Assembly (NCBI RefSeq): GCF_900104145.1
Contig: NZ_FNLB01000006.1
Coordinates: 2,616,501-2,680,500 of the forward strand
Direction: 5' to 3'
Origin: Pseudovibrio sp. Tun.PSC04-5.I4
GTDB lineage: Bacteria; Pseudomonadota; Alphaproteobacteria; Rhizobiales; Stappiaceae
DNA: 64,000 bases
The translations under genes were made by a program, and so were the position numbers. The notes beneath the pieces were generated by a model. It had not been told where the DNA came from and searched no databases. It was given only the letters and a program-made list of their open reading frames with translations. How positions within the stretch are numbered: position 1 is the first letter of the stretch; the number at the start of each line of letters is the position of its first letter. This document shows positions 44,365 through 53,339 of this stretch, one piece after another.

Positions 44365-45428
44365 CAACCATTAAGCTTTCGAGTGCTATTGATGGTGTTG
44401 CGCCCAGCGATATTGAGATAGTCAATCTGCCAGATCGTGCTCAGCTGGAACAGGCAGAAGCGCAAAAACCTGGATCTAGTGGCTTTGTCGGCCTACCCGG
44501 CAGCAAACAACGCCAACAAACACTTGGCAACAACCTCACCAATCAAGCCAATGGCCCAACACCTTTGATTGAGCTTGCTCGCAAAGCCGGTTATGACGGC
44601 TTGGATGGCGGGTTCTCTGGCGAAACGCTTTCAATAGATCCGGTTGAGCAGTTGTTGGAACCAAGCTCCTACGGTGCTCTTCCCAAAATTTCAGAGGAAG
44701 GCATTCGTCCGCTTGATGCTTATGCCCGCAGGCCTAATCCTGCGACACTGACCCAAGCTCGCATCGCTATTCTGGTCAATGGCGTTGGCCTCAATTCGGA
44801 TATGACCATCAAGGCTATCGAAGATCTGCCCTCCGATATCTCATTGGCGCTCTCTCCTTATGGAGATGATGTCGACAACTGGATGCAGGCGGCACGTTTA
44901 TCAGGACACGAAGTTCTGCTGCAAACGCCGATGGAGCCCTTTGACTATCCAGATAATGATGCTGGCCCACAAAGCCTGCTTATTGGCTTGAGCGCAAAGC
45001 AGAATGATGACCGTCTTGCGTGGATTTTGGGACAAACCAGTAATTACGTTGGGCTTGTGAACTTAATGGGTGACCGGTTTACCTCCAACGAGAAGTATAT
45101 GGGCGAATTCCTTGGCAAAGTACGCGACCGCGGGTTGATGTATGTAGATGATGGAACCTCTCCCCGCTCCAAAGCAGGTAAACTGGCGACGAGCCAGCAG
45201 GTTCCGTTTGTGCAAGCTGATCTTGTGCTTGATCTTAATCTGAGCTCTGAAGGCATTGGCACGCAGTTGCTGGAGCTTGAGACAATCGCACGTCAGCGCG
45301 GCATAGCGGTTGCCACGGCGACGGCGTTTCCAGTGACATTGAATGCTTTGCAAGTCTGGTCTGAGCGATTGGAAGAACGGGGGCTCTCCCTTGTTCCAAT
45401 CAGCACCGCGGTGAATGCGGACCGATAA
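44361..45428 (+). CDS. Divergent polysaccharide deacetylase (YibQ/DUF610 family), main body
   Basis: A 355-aa body with RIAILVNGVGLNSDMTIKAI, SLALSPYGDDVDNWMQAAR and GHEVLLQTPMEPFDYPDND, the blocks of the NodB-like divergent deacetylase family usually found after ctpA. Residues 1-120 are a low-complexity linker. Without the detached upstream anchor the protein would have no signal and stay in the cytoplasm, where the family is not expected. Its ATG overlaps the upstream fragment's stop (ATGA), so it may still be made by coupled restart. Function in the family is poorly known. Confidence 0.8.
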   Translation: MTTIKLSSAIDGVAPSDIEIVNLPDRAQLEQAEAQKPGSSGFVGLPGSKQRQQTLGNNLTNQANGPTPLIELARKAGYDGLDGGFSGETLSIDPVEQLLEPSSYGALPKISEEGIRPLDAYARRPNPATLTQARIAILVNGVGLNSDMTIKAIEDLPSDISLALSPYGDDVDNWMQAARLSGHEVLLQTPMEPFDYPDNDAGPQSLLIGLSAKQNDDRLAWILGQTSNYVGLVNLMGDRFTSNEKYMGEFLGKVRDRGLMYVDDGTSPRSKAGKLATSQQVPFVQADLVLDLNLSSEGIGTQLLELETIARQRGIAVATATAFPVTLNALQVWSERLEERGLSLVPISTAVNADR

Positions 45429-45547
45429 GCGAGTTTACAAAGGCAGCTGGCTTCAAAACTGAGCTGTTTAGTATTTTGTATTCACGTATTTCCTTACCCG
45501 TAAATCAGAGACTATTTTCGAGAATACACCTAAGGAACAGGACTAAA

Positions 45548-46048
45548 ATGACTGACTACAGCGCTCTTCCGTTTCGCCCGTGCGTAGGCATTATGCTCAT
45601 CAACAAAGATGGGCTGGTATGGGCTGGTAAGCGTTATGGCGATAAGCAGCCAATCCCTGAAGATTTTGCCTGGCAAATGCCTCAGGGTGGGTTGGACAAG
45701 GGCGAAGACCCGCATGAGGCTGCCAAACGCGAGCTTTATGAAGAAACCTCGGTCACATCCATCACTCTGCTTTCCGAAGTTTCTGAGTGGATCTCCTATG
45801 ATTTCCCTGAGGAAATTCAACGTAATATGCGCAAGGCAAAATACCGCGGCCAGAAGCAACGTTGGTTCGCTTTCCGTTTTGAGGGTGATGACAGCGAGAT
45901 CAACATTCTGACACCGCCAGAGGGACATGCTCAGGAATTTTGTGAGTGGCGCTGGGAGAAGGCGGAAAACCTGCCGGGTCTGGTTATTCCCTTCAAAAAG
46001 CAAGTCTATGTGGATGTTGTAGCCGCATTTTCTGAGTTTACTGTTTGA
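45548..46048 (+). CDS. rppH: RNA pyrophosphohydrolase
   Basis: A 166-aa Nudix hydrolase that removes pyrophosphate from mRNA 5' ends to start decay, or cleaves dinucleoside polyphosphates. FRPCVGIMLINKDGLVWAGK leads to the Nudix box GGLDKGEDPHEAAKRELYEE. The ATG at 45548 follows AAGGAACAGG; the longer frame upstream is not conserved. Completes the ctpA-deacetylase-rppH order typical of Rhizobiales. Confidence 0.93.
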   Translation: MTDYSALPFRPCVGIMLINKDGLVWAGKRYGDKQPIPEDFAWQMPQGGLDKGEDPHEAAKRELYEETSVTSITLLSEVSEWISYDFPEEIQRNMRKAKYRGQKQRWFAFRFEGDDSEINILTPPEGHAQEFCEWRWEKAENLPGLVIPFKKQVYVDVVAAFSEFTV

Positions 46049-46100
46049 TTGAGAAAAATGCTGTCTTCAGGTTTAAGTACAAGTAATTTAGGACAAAAGC

Positions 46101-47162
46101 ATGAGCCGTTTCTGGAGCCCAATCGTTGAAAAACTGGTGCCTTACACTCCGGGTGAACAGCCAAAGCATCAGTCCTTTATCAAGCTCAACACCAACGAAA
46201 ATCCTTATGGCCCCTCTCCCCTTGCGTTGGAGGCGATCCGCTCCGCAAGTGATGATGGGCTCAGGCTTTATCCAGACCCTGCCGCGGCTGATCTGAGAGC
46301 GGCGATTGCTTCAACCCTTAAGCTGGATGCAAGCCATGTGTTTGCAGGCAATGGCAGTGATGAAGTGCTGGCCCATGCCTTCAACGCCTTCTTCAGTGGT
46401 AGAGACCCGATCCTGTTCGCTGATATCACCTACAGTTTTTACAAAACCTACTGTGAGCTTTTTTCCATCGACCATCGGAAAGTCCCACTCACTGAGGATT
46501 TTCAGATCAACCCGCAGGATTACATAGGTTCTTGTGGTGGCGTGGTGATTGCCAACCCCAACGCTCCAACTGGCATTGCGATGGGGCTGGAAAGTATTGA
46601 GCAGATACTCCAGCAGAACCGCGATGTCGTTGTGCTTGTTGATGAAGCCTATGTGGATTTTGGCGGCGACAGCGCGGTGGGACTTGTGACGCACTATGAG
46701 AACCTGATTGTAACGCAGACTTTCTCGAAATCTCGCAGTCTGGCGGGTATGCGTGTTGGGTTTGCAGTTGCCCAGCCGCATCTCATTGAAGCACTTCAAC
46801 GGGTTAAAGACAGTTTCAATTCCTATCCGCTAGGCCGCCTTGCGCAAGTGGGAGCTGTTGCTGCGTGGACTGACTGGGACTGGTTCGATAAGACGCGCAA
46901 TCTGGTTATAGCCGACCGGGACAGAACATCTGACGCTCTCAAGAAGCTGGGTTTTGAGGTCTTATCGTCCGCAACCAACTTCGTTTTTGCATCGCATGAG
47001 CACATTCCAGCTGAGAGGCTCCTTTCAGGCTTGCGAGAGCGCGGCATTCTTGTTCGCCACTTCAAGCAGGAACCGATTAGAAACTGGCTCAGGATTTCTA
47101 TCGGAACAACCGAGGAATGCGATGCCTTGTTAGAGGCGATAGCGAGTATTGTGGGTGAGTGA
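46101..47162 (+). CDS. hisC: Histidinol-phosphate aminotransferase
   Basis: A 353-aa PLP enzyme of fold type I. KLNTNENPYGPSPLALEAI is the substrate-arm motif and TQTFSKSRSLAGMRVGFA contains the PLP lysine. FAGNGSDEVLAHAFNAF and VVIANPNAPTGIAMG are further family blocks. It may also serve tyrosine and phenylalanine synthesis, as HisC proteins in this group often do. No other his gene is nearby. Confidence 0.92.
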   Translation: MSRFWSPIVEKLVPYTPGEQPKHQSFIKLNTNENPYGPSPLALEAIRSASDDGLRLYPDPAAADLRAAIASTLKLDASHVFAGNGSDEVLAHAFNAFFSGRDPILFADITYSFYKTYCELFSIDHRKVPLTEDFQINPQDYIGSCGGVVIANPNAPTGIAMGLESIEQILQQNRDVVVLVDEAYVDFGGDSAVGLVTHYENLIVTQTFSKSRSLAGMRVGFAVAQPHLIEALQRVKDSFNSYPLGRLAQVGAVAAWTDWDWFDKTRNLVIADRDRTSDALKKLGFEVLSSATNFVFASHEHIPAERLLSGLRERGILVRHFKQEPIRNWLRISIGTTEECDALLEAIASIVGE

Positions 47163-47229
47163 ATTCGAGTTTTTATCTAAATGTTGTAAAAACTACTTTT
47201 GAGTGCAATGCATTTTAGGAATGAGCAAA

Positions 47230-47568
47230 ATGGTTTGGGTTGTAGGTATCGCTGTAATTGCGGTCATTTGGCTTTTTATGGCAACAGGAAAAGCGAAACA
47301 ACGGACTGATTACCTAATCGAGATATCCGAGAGCATGAGTGAGCAAGATCTTCATGAGCAATTTGATAAATACTACTTTATCGCTCTCGATCAAATGTCC
47401 GATCCTATGCATTCACAATTCACCTCAAAACAATCTGATGAAGCCATAGAAAGACTTGTTGTTTATCAAGAGCGGCTTAATCAGATTCACGACTTAGAGC
47501 ATGGCCCTGCTTGGAGAGTAAAGGCTCGCTTCCAACTACTTAAGCAGCTACGCGACCAAACAAAATAA
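47230..47568 (+). CDS. Small membrane-anchored protein, unrecognised
   Basis: A 112-aa product with one N-terminal span (MVWVVGIAVIAVIWLFMATG), then a charged, helical cytoplasmic part rich in Glu, Gln and Asp. TTAGGA sits 9 bases before this ATG; a GTG at 47203 gives a less likely longer start. I do not recognise a family. It stands alone after hisC with no shared operon features. Possibly a species-specific gene. Confidence 0.5.
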   Translation: MVWVVGIAVIAVIWLFMATGKAKQRTDYLIEISESMSEQDLHEQFDKYYFIALDQMSDPMHSQFTSKQSDEAIERLVVYQERLNQIHDLEHGPAWRVKARFQLLKQLRDQTK

Positions 47569-47570
47569 CT

Positions 47571-48029
47571 CTATCAGAGCGCGAGCTGGGCCCGATCGTC
47601 GAAAACATGGCTGTTTGGGGATTGCGCTGGCGCAGCCGACGGATTGTTGCTCAAGATTGCGATGTTGGCGGCTTCATGTGGGACTTCCACCGCACCCTCA
47701 GAACGGAGGCTTTGCCAGATGGCGAAACAGTAATCCTTGTGAGCCTGACTGATCGCACCGACTTTGATATGTGGAGGATCATTGCACGCAGCAACAATGT
47801 GATTGACCTTTGCACCCAAGACCCAGGTTGGGAGGTTGATGTCTATCTGACAGCCCCTTTTGCAGGCTTAATCACTTTATGGATGGGGAATGCTGTAATT
47901 CACGAGGCGATTGATAACAAAACGATTGTTCTGGATGGCCCACGGCATCTTGTCGGCGCCGTCGCAGATTGGATTCCACAATCGCCAATGGTGAATGTGC
48001 GGCCTGCAGACCTCGCCAAAAATTCTTAA
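47571..48029 (+). pseudogene. HxlR-type regulator with SCP2-like domain, 5' end lost
   Basis: The frame reads LSERELGPIVENMAVWGLRW, which is the end of an HxlR-type winged helix, followed by an intact-looking C-terminal SCP2-like domain (LRTEALPDGETVILVSLTDR, DPGWEVDVYLTAPF, LDGPRHLVGAV). The DNA-binding helices that should precede it are missing; upstream lies the end of an unrelated small gene. An ATG at 47607 could start a 140-aa protein, but no ribosome site is visible. I call it a truncated regulator. Confidence 0.6.
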
Positions 48030-48051
48030 GCAAGAAAAGTTGTGCCTGATG

Positions 48052-49338
48052 TTACCCCGACGAACACAGATCCCACTCGACCCTTACCTGCTCGCTTTGT
48101 TCGTCCGTGAGGGCTGATGCTTTTTGGGTGGCATATTGCTCAGCAGAGACGAGTTGGGAGAGTGCCCAGATGGCGGAGCAGCGGACGGTTTCGTCTGGGT
48201 CATTCAGCAGGTCCAGAACTTGAGGCACTAGCGCTGGTTCTGCGCTGTTGCCTGCTGCGATGAGGCAGTTGCGGATGAAGCGGTTGCGGCCAATGCGTTT
48301 GACTGGGTTTCCTGAGAAGAATGTACGGAAGGTTGGGTCATCCAGCTTTAACAGCTCGGTGAGCGCCGGTTCCATAAGATCTTTACGCGCTTGTAGTTTG
48401 GCCTCGCTGGCTGATTGGGCGAACTTGTTCCACGGACATACAGAGAGGCAATCATCGCAGCCATAAATGCGATTACCCATATTTTTGCGAAATTCCATGG
48501 GAATTGGACCATGGTGCTCAATCGTCAGATAAGAGATGCAACGATTTGCATCCACCTGATAGGGAGCTGGAAACGCGCTGGTTGGGCAGACGGTTAGGCA
48601 GCGTTTGCAGTTGCCGCAATGGTCTATTTCCGGCTCATCCAGTGGCAAATCCAGCGTTGAAAAGATTGACCCCAGAAAGAACCATGACCCCAACTCTCGC
48701 GAAACGAGGTTGGAGTGTTTGCCTTGCCAACCAAGCCCAGCGGAATGAGCCAGAGGCTTTTCCATGACTGGGGCTGTATCGACGAACACCTTCACATCGC
48801 CGCCGCCTTTGGAAACGAGCAGGCTGGCGAGTTCTTTCATCTTGCCTTTGATGATGTCGTGATAATCGCGATTACGGGCGTAGACGGAGATATGAGCTTT
48901 ATCGGGCTTTGCCCTCATCTCCATTGGGTCCACATCCGGCCCGTAATTCATAGCAAGCATGATGACAGTTCGCGCTTCCGGCCACAGTTCCTGCGGATTT
49001 GAACGACGCAACTCGGTCTCCGGCATCCACTCCATCGTGGCGTGGTAGCCTTCCTCGATAAAGTGGTGCAGGCGCTCCGGCGCAAGCGGGATTGCATCCG
49101 CAGTGGTGATGCGGATGTCATCAAACCCGATTGCGCGCGCGCGTTTGATCAGATCCGCCTTTACGCGTACGGCCTGAGCTTGCGTTAGCTGAGTATCAGA
49201 GTGTGGTTTTAGAAGTCGAGATCCACGTAGGTCTTGGCTGCTGGCATTCCCAGCATCTTGTCCGCTAGAATCGGGCGGAAGCTCGGACGAGATTTCATCC
49301 GTGCGTACCAGCTCTTCACGTTTTCGTCCTCGGACCAT
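48052..49338 (-). CDS. queG: Epoxyqueuosine reductase
   Basis: A 428-aa cobalamin- and Fe-S-dependent enzyme for the last step of queuosine tRNA modification. Two ferredoxin-like clusters are seen: CGNCKRCLTVCPTSAF and CDDCLSVCPWNKFA plus an extra Cys in DANRCISYLT. A HEAT-like repeat closes the C-terminus. The only ATG in frame gives an N-terminal extension of about 55 residues that overlaps the GST gene by 130 bases in another frame. The conserved part begins only at LIKRARAIGFDDIRI, and no ATG, GTG or TTG lies nearer. Confidence 0.9.
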   Translation of the reverse strand: MVRGRKREELVRTDEISSELPPDSSGQDAGNASSQDLRGSRLLKPHSDTQLTQAQAVRVKADLIKRARAIGFDDIRITTADAIPLAPERLHHFIEEGYHATMEWMPETELRRSNPQELWPEARTVIMLAMNYGPDVDPMEMRAKPDKAHISVYARNRDYHDIIKGKMKELASLLVSKGGGDVKVFVDTAPVMEKPLAHSAGLGWQGKHSNLVSRELGSWFFLGSIFSTLDLPLDEPEIDHCGNCKRCLTVCPTSAFPAPYQVDANRCISYLTIEHHGPIPMEFRKNMGNRIYGCDDCLSVCPWNKFAQSASEAKLQARKDLMEPALTELLKLDDPTFRTFFSGNPVKRIGRNRFIRNCLIAAGNSAEPALVPQVLDLLNDPDETVRCSAIWALSQLVSAEQYATQKASALTDEQSEQVRVEWDLCSSG

Positions 49339-49901
49339 GGAACTTCACCAAGATAATCTGCACAGGAGAGAAGGCTTGCGGCGGCTAGATCAGCAAAGGT
49401 CAATCTGTCCCCTGCCAGCCATTTTCGCGTCGCAGCGAGATATCCAATATAGCGCAGATGGTTCAGCATGTTGATCCGAGCAATCCTGAGAACGCTTGAA
49501 TCTGGCTGTCCGCCACCCTGGCTATCTGGCATCTCCTGTTTGAAGATGCGTTCATGCACGATGTAGCCAATAACCTCTGAAAGGCATTTTTGCAAAAACC
49601 AACAGACGAGACGGCGCGTTTCTGCACGCGCTTCCGGGTGATCAGGCAACAACCGCCTGTTTGGGATGGAATATCCGCGTGTTTCATCGAGATATTCCAT
49701 GATGACTGTGGGCCCGCTCACAGCGGGGCCATCATTTTCCTTCAGAACGGGCAAAGTACCTGCCGGGTTCATAATAAGAAAGTCACGACGACGTGCCCAA
49801 GGATATTCCGTCTGACATTCAAACGGAATTCCATATTCTCCGAGTGCCAAACGTACGAAACGAGACTCTGGAGAGAAAGGATGATGATAGAGCTTGAGCA
49901 T
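49209..49901 (-). CDS. Glutathione S-transferase family protein
   Basis: A 230-aa protein with an N-terminal thioredoxin-like domain (LYHHPFSPESRFVRLALGEYG, then NPAGTLPVL and GPTVIMEYLDE) and a helical C-terminal domain (GDRLTFADLAAASLLSCADY). The catalytic Ser or Tyr would lie in HPFSPESR. Substrate unknown. Its 3' end overlaps the annotated start of queG by 130 bases. Confidence 0.88.
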   Translation of the reverse strand: MLKLYHHPFSPESRFVRLALGEYGIPFECQTEYPWARRRDFLIMNPAGTLPVLKENDGPAVSGPTVIMEYLDETRGYSIPNRRLLPDHPEARAETRRLVCWFLQKCLSEVIGYIVHERIFKQEMPDSQGGGQPDSSVLRIARINMLNHLRYIGYLAATRKWLAGDRLTFADLAAASLLSCADYLGEVPWSEDENVKSWYARMKSRPSFRPILADKMLGMPAAKTYVDLDF

Positions 49902-50051
49902 TGTTCTGATTTATGAGTAAACCTGTAACCAAAAGGTTGCTATAGGAACGTAATTTGTCTCAAAAGAGTCATGAGACACTAAACCCTATTAAAACACGGG
50001 GACAACCTTGCCAATAACTCAGGATGAGATTTTCTTGGAGACCGTTCTTTA

Positions 50052-50861
50052 ATGAATACTGACAGTATCGTCGGCGCTTTGCTGCTCGGCATAATCGAGG
50101 GCCTGACTGAATTTATTCCGGTTTCCTCAACAGGGCATCTGCTGCTCATCGGGCACTTCATCGGTTTTGAAAGCGAAGGGCGGGCTTTTGAGGTAATGAT
50201 CCAGCTGGGGGCGATTGGCGCTATCCTGACTGTGTATTTCACACGCCTCACCAGAATTGCAATTGAGCTGCCAACCAGCCCCAAGGCACGGCATTTTACG
50301 CTAGGTGTGCTGCTCGCATTTTTGCCCGCCGCTGCAATCGGTGCCTTTGCCTATGATTTCATCAAGCTTGTGTTGTTTGAAACGCCTGCCCTTGTGTGTG
50401 TGACGCTTATTTTCGGCGGCATCATCATGTTGTTGGTTGATAAGATGCCATTACAAGTCAAGTACACCAAGGTTGAGGATTACCCGCTCTCCCTGTACAT
50501 CAAAATCGGCTTTGCGCAGTGTATGGCGATGATTCCGGGCGTCTCGCGCAGTGGTGCAACCATTGTTGCCTCGTTGCTGATGGGCACGGACAAACGTTCT
50601 GCAGCGGAGTTCTCGTTCTTCCTCGCCATGCCAACCATGGTTGGGGCGTTTGTGTTCGACTTTTTGAAGAACAAGGATGCGCTGGGGCAAGATGATTGGA
50701 CGCTGATTGCGATTGGGTTAGTGTCATCGTTTATTGCCGGCTTCTTTGTGGTGCGCAGCTTACTGGATTATGTCTCCAAACACGGGTTTGCCCTGTTTGG
50801 CTGGTGGCGCATCATCGTAGGTGGACTTGGGTTGTTCGGCCTTATACTAACGCAAAGTTGA
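50052..50861 (+). CDS. uppP: Undecaprenyl-diphosphate phosphatase
   Basis: A 269-aa integral membrane enzyme that recycles the lipid carrier of cell-wall synthesis and gives some bacitracin resistance. The two active-site repeats are EGLTEFIPVSSTGHLLL and PGVSRSGATIVASLL. Seven to eight hydrophobic segments are visible. It is transcribed alone and followed by a terminator. Confidence 0.96.
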   Translation: MNTDSIVGALLLGIIEGLTEFIPVSSTGHLLLIGHFIGFESEGRAFEVMIQLGAIGAILTVYFTRLTRIAIELPTSPKARHFTLGVLLAFLPAAAIGAFAYDFIKLVLFETPALVCVTLIFGGIIMLLVDKMPLQVKYTKVEDYPLSLYIKIGFAQCMAMIPGVSRSGATIVASLLMGTDKRSAAEFSFFLAMPTMVGAFVFDFLKNKDALGQDDWTLIAIGLVSSFIAGFFVVRSLLDYVSKHGFALFGWWRIIVGGLGLFGLILTQS

Positions 50862-50893
50862 ACCACTCAATAAGACACTAATACCCTCCAAAG

Positions 50894-50920
50894 CGCCGCA
50901 GAAAAGCGGCGTTTTTTATT
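50894..50920 (+). terminator. Terminator of uppP
   Basis: CGCCGC-AGAAAA-GCGGCG followed by TTTTTTATTTT. The T-run reaches into the last codons region of the convergent gene. Confidence 0.85.
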
Positions 50921-52106
50921 TTAGTTCGGATGCTGGTGTGTGTTTAAAACTGTATCCGGCATTCAGCCAATCCTGAAATCTACCTTGCGTGTCAGGATCA
51001 CTCAACTCGTAATGAGTAACCGCTCCCACTTTCGGGATGTCCCCTCCTTTGCTTAGCAGCGCCATATCCAGCGTTTGGCAGTTGGTATGGTATATTTCCA
51101 GAGTGTCTTTGTCGGTTTTCTGTATGTATGCGGTGTGGGAGATCTTACCCGTTGCATCATCAACAAAATTAAGGATACCGGATTCGTCCACTTTGGTGTG
51201 ATCGAACTGTTTTTCTACAGTTTCCGGTGAAACCCCCATCAACTCGGGATACCCTTTTGGGTAGCCGTTCACCTTGATTTCACCCATAAGGCTCTGCCGC
51301 ATAAATTCTGGCAGGTTTCCTTCTATAACCCCAACTTTCATCGCGGCATTGTAGCAAACTGAGGGCCGCCAGCTCTCTCTCTTCTTAGCGTAATTGGCCT
51401 CAATGTTACCCTGTAGTTTCTCTTCTGTGACGCGCGTTGTTTCTGGTTTACTTGCGTCCGATGAGGCGAGTGAATCTACTTCATTCCTAAGTTTTTGAAG
51501 GCTCTTGGTGCAAGATTTAAGCGCCTTGTTGACATCATCAATGTTGCGGGTTTGAACGCATGCTTCTGCTTGGCTTATTTCCTTTTCTACACCCTCACAC
51601 ATCGCATTAAATTTGCTCAGTTTTTTTGCTCCTGCCTTACTGAAGTATGCGCGTTTCTCAAATTCTGCTTTCCGCTCAGTGTGAGAGATATACTCTGCAC
51701 GAAATCCGGAGATTTCACCCGCAAGTTCAGCCAGTGCTTTTTCAGCATCATCTATCAAGCCAGACAGGTCCGTAACGCATTTTTGCAGTGCAGATGTCGT
51801 AGAGGCCACGGCCTGTTCATTCTTGTCATGGATTGCTGCAACAGCAGCCTTAAGCCCTGACTGCGTAGCTTTATCAGCCTTTTTGAAGGCCGAGCTGAGA
51901 GTCTTGTAATTTTTCAGGATGCCGCTTTTTGCATTGAGCTCAGAAATAGATTGTTCAAGTTGAGAGAAATCTGCAACGCCACCAGTAGATGGCTCACCAT
52001 CTTCGCTTCCTACTGCTCCTTCTCCGCTTTCCATACTAATGCGGAGGAGCTTGAACATTTCCTCTGCCCATTGATGCTCGTCTGGTGTCAGATCGGTTAG
52101 TGCCAT
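50916..52106 (-). CDS. Unrecognised coiled-coil protein, possible cysteine hydrolase C-terminus
   Basis: A 396-aa soluble protein without signal peptide or membrane span. Residues about 48-215 are helical and coiled-coil-like, rich in Lys, Glu, Ala and Ser. Residues about 245-390 look globular: RPSVCYNAAMKVG puts Cys251 at a helix start, KISHTAYIQK puts His324 in a predicted strand, and LEIYHTN holds His340 and Asn342. That order (Cys, then His in a strand, then polar) resembles papain-like or NlpC/P60-like hydrolases, but I recognise no family. A secreted effector is one possibility. It is monocistronic and convergent with uppP. Confidence 0.6.
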   Translation of the reverse strand: MALTDLTPDEHQWAEEMFKLLRISMESGEGAVGSEDGEPSTGGVADFSQLEQSISELNAKSGILKNYKTLSSAFKKADKATQSGLKAAVAAIHDKNEQAVASTTSALQKCVTDLSGLIDDAEKALAELAGEISGFRAEYISHTERKAEFEKRAYFSKAGAKKLSKFNAMCEGVEKEISQAEACVQTRNIDDVNKALKSCTKSLQKLRNEVDSLASSDASKPETTRVTEEKLQGNIEANYAKKRESWRPSVCYNAAMKVGVIEGNLPEFMRQSLMGEIKVNGYPKGYPELMGVSPETVEKQFDHTKVDESGILNFVDDATGKISHTAYIQKTDKDTLEIYHTNCQTLDMALLSKGGDIPKVGAVTHYELSDPDTQGRFQDWLNAGYSFKHTPASELK

Positions 52107-52306
52107 AGTTTTTATTCCAAGTTTGAAGGCTAGACTTCCACAAGGGGCAAATTACCCGATATTATGCGTTACTCACACGATGGTGGGGGGGCTTTTAGTG
52201 CAGGTAGTGAATATTTGCTTAGTTTGTGCAGGTGGTCTTAGATTAAAAATTGAAAAATCGGCCTGACCACGCTTACTTTCATGGTGTCCCTTAGCAATAG
52301 CGGCTA

Positions 52307-52331
52307 CAAAAAAACCCCGCTCGTAGCGGGG
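52307..52331 (-). terminator. Terminator of the NDUFA9-like gene
   Basis: Leftward, CCCCGCT-ACG-AGCGGGG is followed by TTTTTTT. It lies 28 bases past the stop of the epimerase-like gene. Confidence 0.88.
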
Positions 52332-52358
52332 CTTCGTTTCTATCAGTGCTGTCAGCGA

Positions 52359-53339
52359 TTATTGCTGTATTGGCTTATTTGCATCATATTGGCCATGCGG
52401 ACGGAACTTATCAAGGTAAGTTGGCAGGATTGCTTCCATGGAATGTGGCTCAATGCCCAAACCTTCAAAGGTCCGCTTTTCCGCTTCCGCGTCTTTGCTC
52501 ACCACATTGTCGTGTCTAAGCAGGTTTACCTGATCCACTGTCAGCATTGGTTTAGGCATCATTTGCAGGAACTTTGCCTGAATGCGCGCCAGCAGGAATG
52601 GCAGAGAGACCAACATACGTTTGCGGCGAATGGTTTCCAGCATCAGGGACAAGCAGTCTTTGAAAGAGGCAACCTGCGGTCCACCCAGCTCATAAATCTT
52701 GCCGCCTTCCACTTTGCCCACTGCTGCATTTGCAATGGCCAGTGCAACGTCTTCGACATAAACAGGCTGGAACTTGGTATGGCCACCACCGATGAGCGGC
52801 AGTACAGGGAAGAGTTGCGCCATGCTGCCGAACCGGTTGAAGAAATCATCTTCCGGTCCAAATATGATGGACGGACGGTAGATCACAGCGTTGGGCATGG
52901 TTTCCAGAACTGCTTTTTCACCCGCTGCTTTGGTCTGCGCGTAAACAGACTTGCTGTTTTCGTCCGCGCCAATAGCAGAAAGGTGAACCAGAGTGTCTAT
53001 GCCCTGCTCTTTACACACTTCAGCAACGGTCGCAGGGCCCTTTGCTTGCACAGCTTCAAATTGTTGAGCACCGGTTTCGTAAAGTATACCCACAAGGTTG
53101 ATGACTGCACATGCGCCCTCCACAGCCTTCTCTACAGACTTCCTATTTCGAACGCTTGCTGCAACCGGCATAATCTGACCAACGGCCCCAAGAGGCTGGA
53201 GATGCTCTGCAAGATCAGGACGACGCACAGCCGCGCGAATGCTGTATCCACGTTCCGCCAAAATCCTGATGGTATGCCGTCCAACAAACCCCGAGCCGCC
53301 AAAAACGGTGATTATTTTCCCGTTAAGCGCTTGCGCCAT
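52359..53339 (-). CDS. Complex I NDUFA9-like NAD(P)-binding protein
   Basis: A 326-aa atypical short-chain dehydrogenase related to the NDUFA9 subunit of complex I. The Rossmann motif is ITVFGGSGFVGRHTIRIL; YAQTKAAGEKAVLE keeps a YxxxK-like pattern. QPVYVEDVALAIANA and KIYELGGPQVASFKDCL are typical of the group. In alphaproteobacteria it is encoded singly, as here, away from nuo genes. Exact role in bacteria is unclear; assembly of respiratory complex I or quinone-related work is inferred from the mitochondrial relative. Confidence 0.88.
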   Translation of the reverse strand: MAQALNGKIITVFGGSGFVGRHTIRILAERGYSIRAAVRRPDLAEHLQPLGAVGQIMPVAASVRNRKSVEKAVEGACAVINLVGILYETGAQQFEAVQAKGPATVAEVCKEQGIDTLVHLSAIGADENSKSVYAQTKAAGEKAVLETMPNAVIYRPSIIFGPEDDFFNRFGSMAQLFPVLPLIGGGHTKFQPVYVEDVALAIANAAVGKVEGGKIYELGGPQVASFKDCLSLMLETIRRKRMLVSLPFLLARIQAKFLQMMPKPMLTVDQVNLLRHDNVVSKDAEAEKRTFEGLGIEPHSMEAILPTYLDKFRPHGQYDANKPIQQ

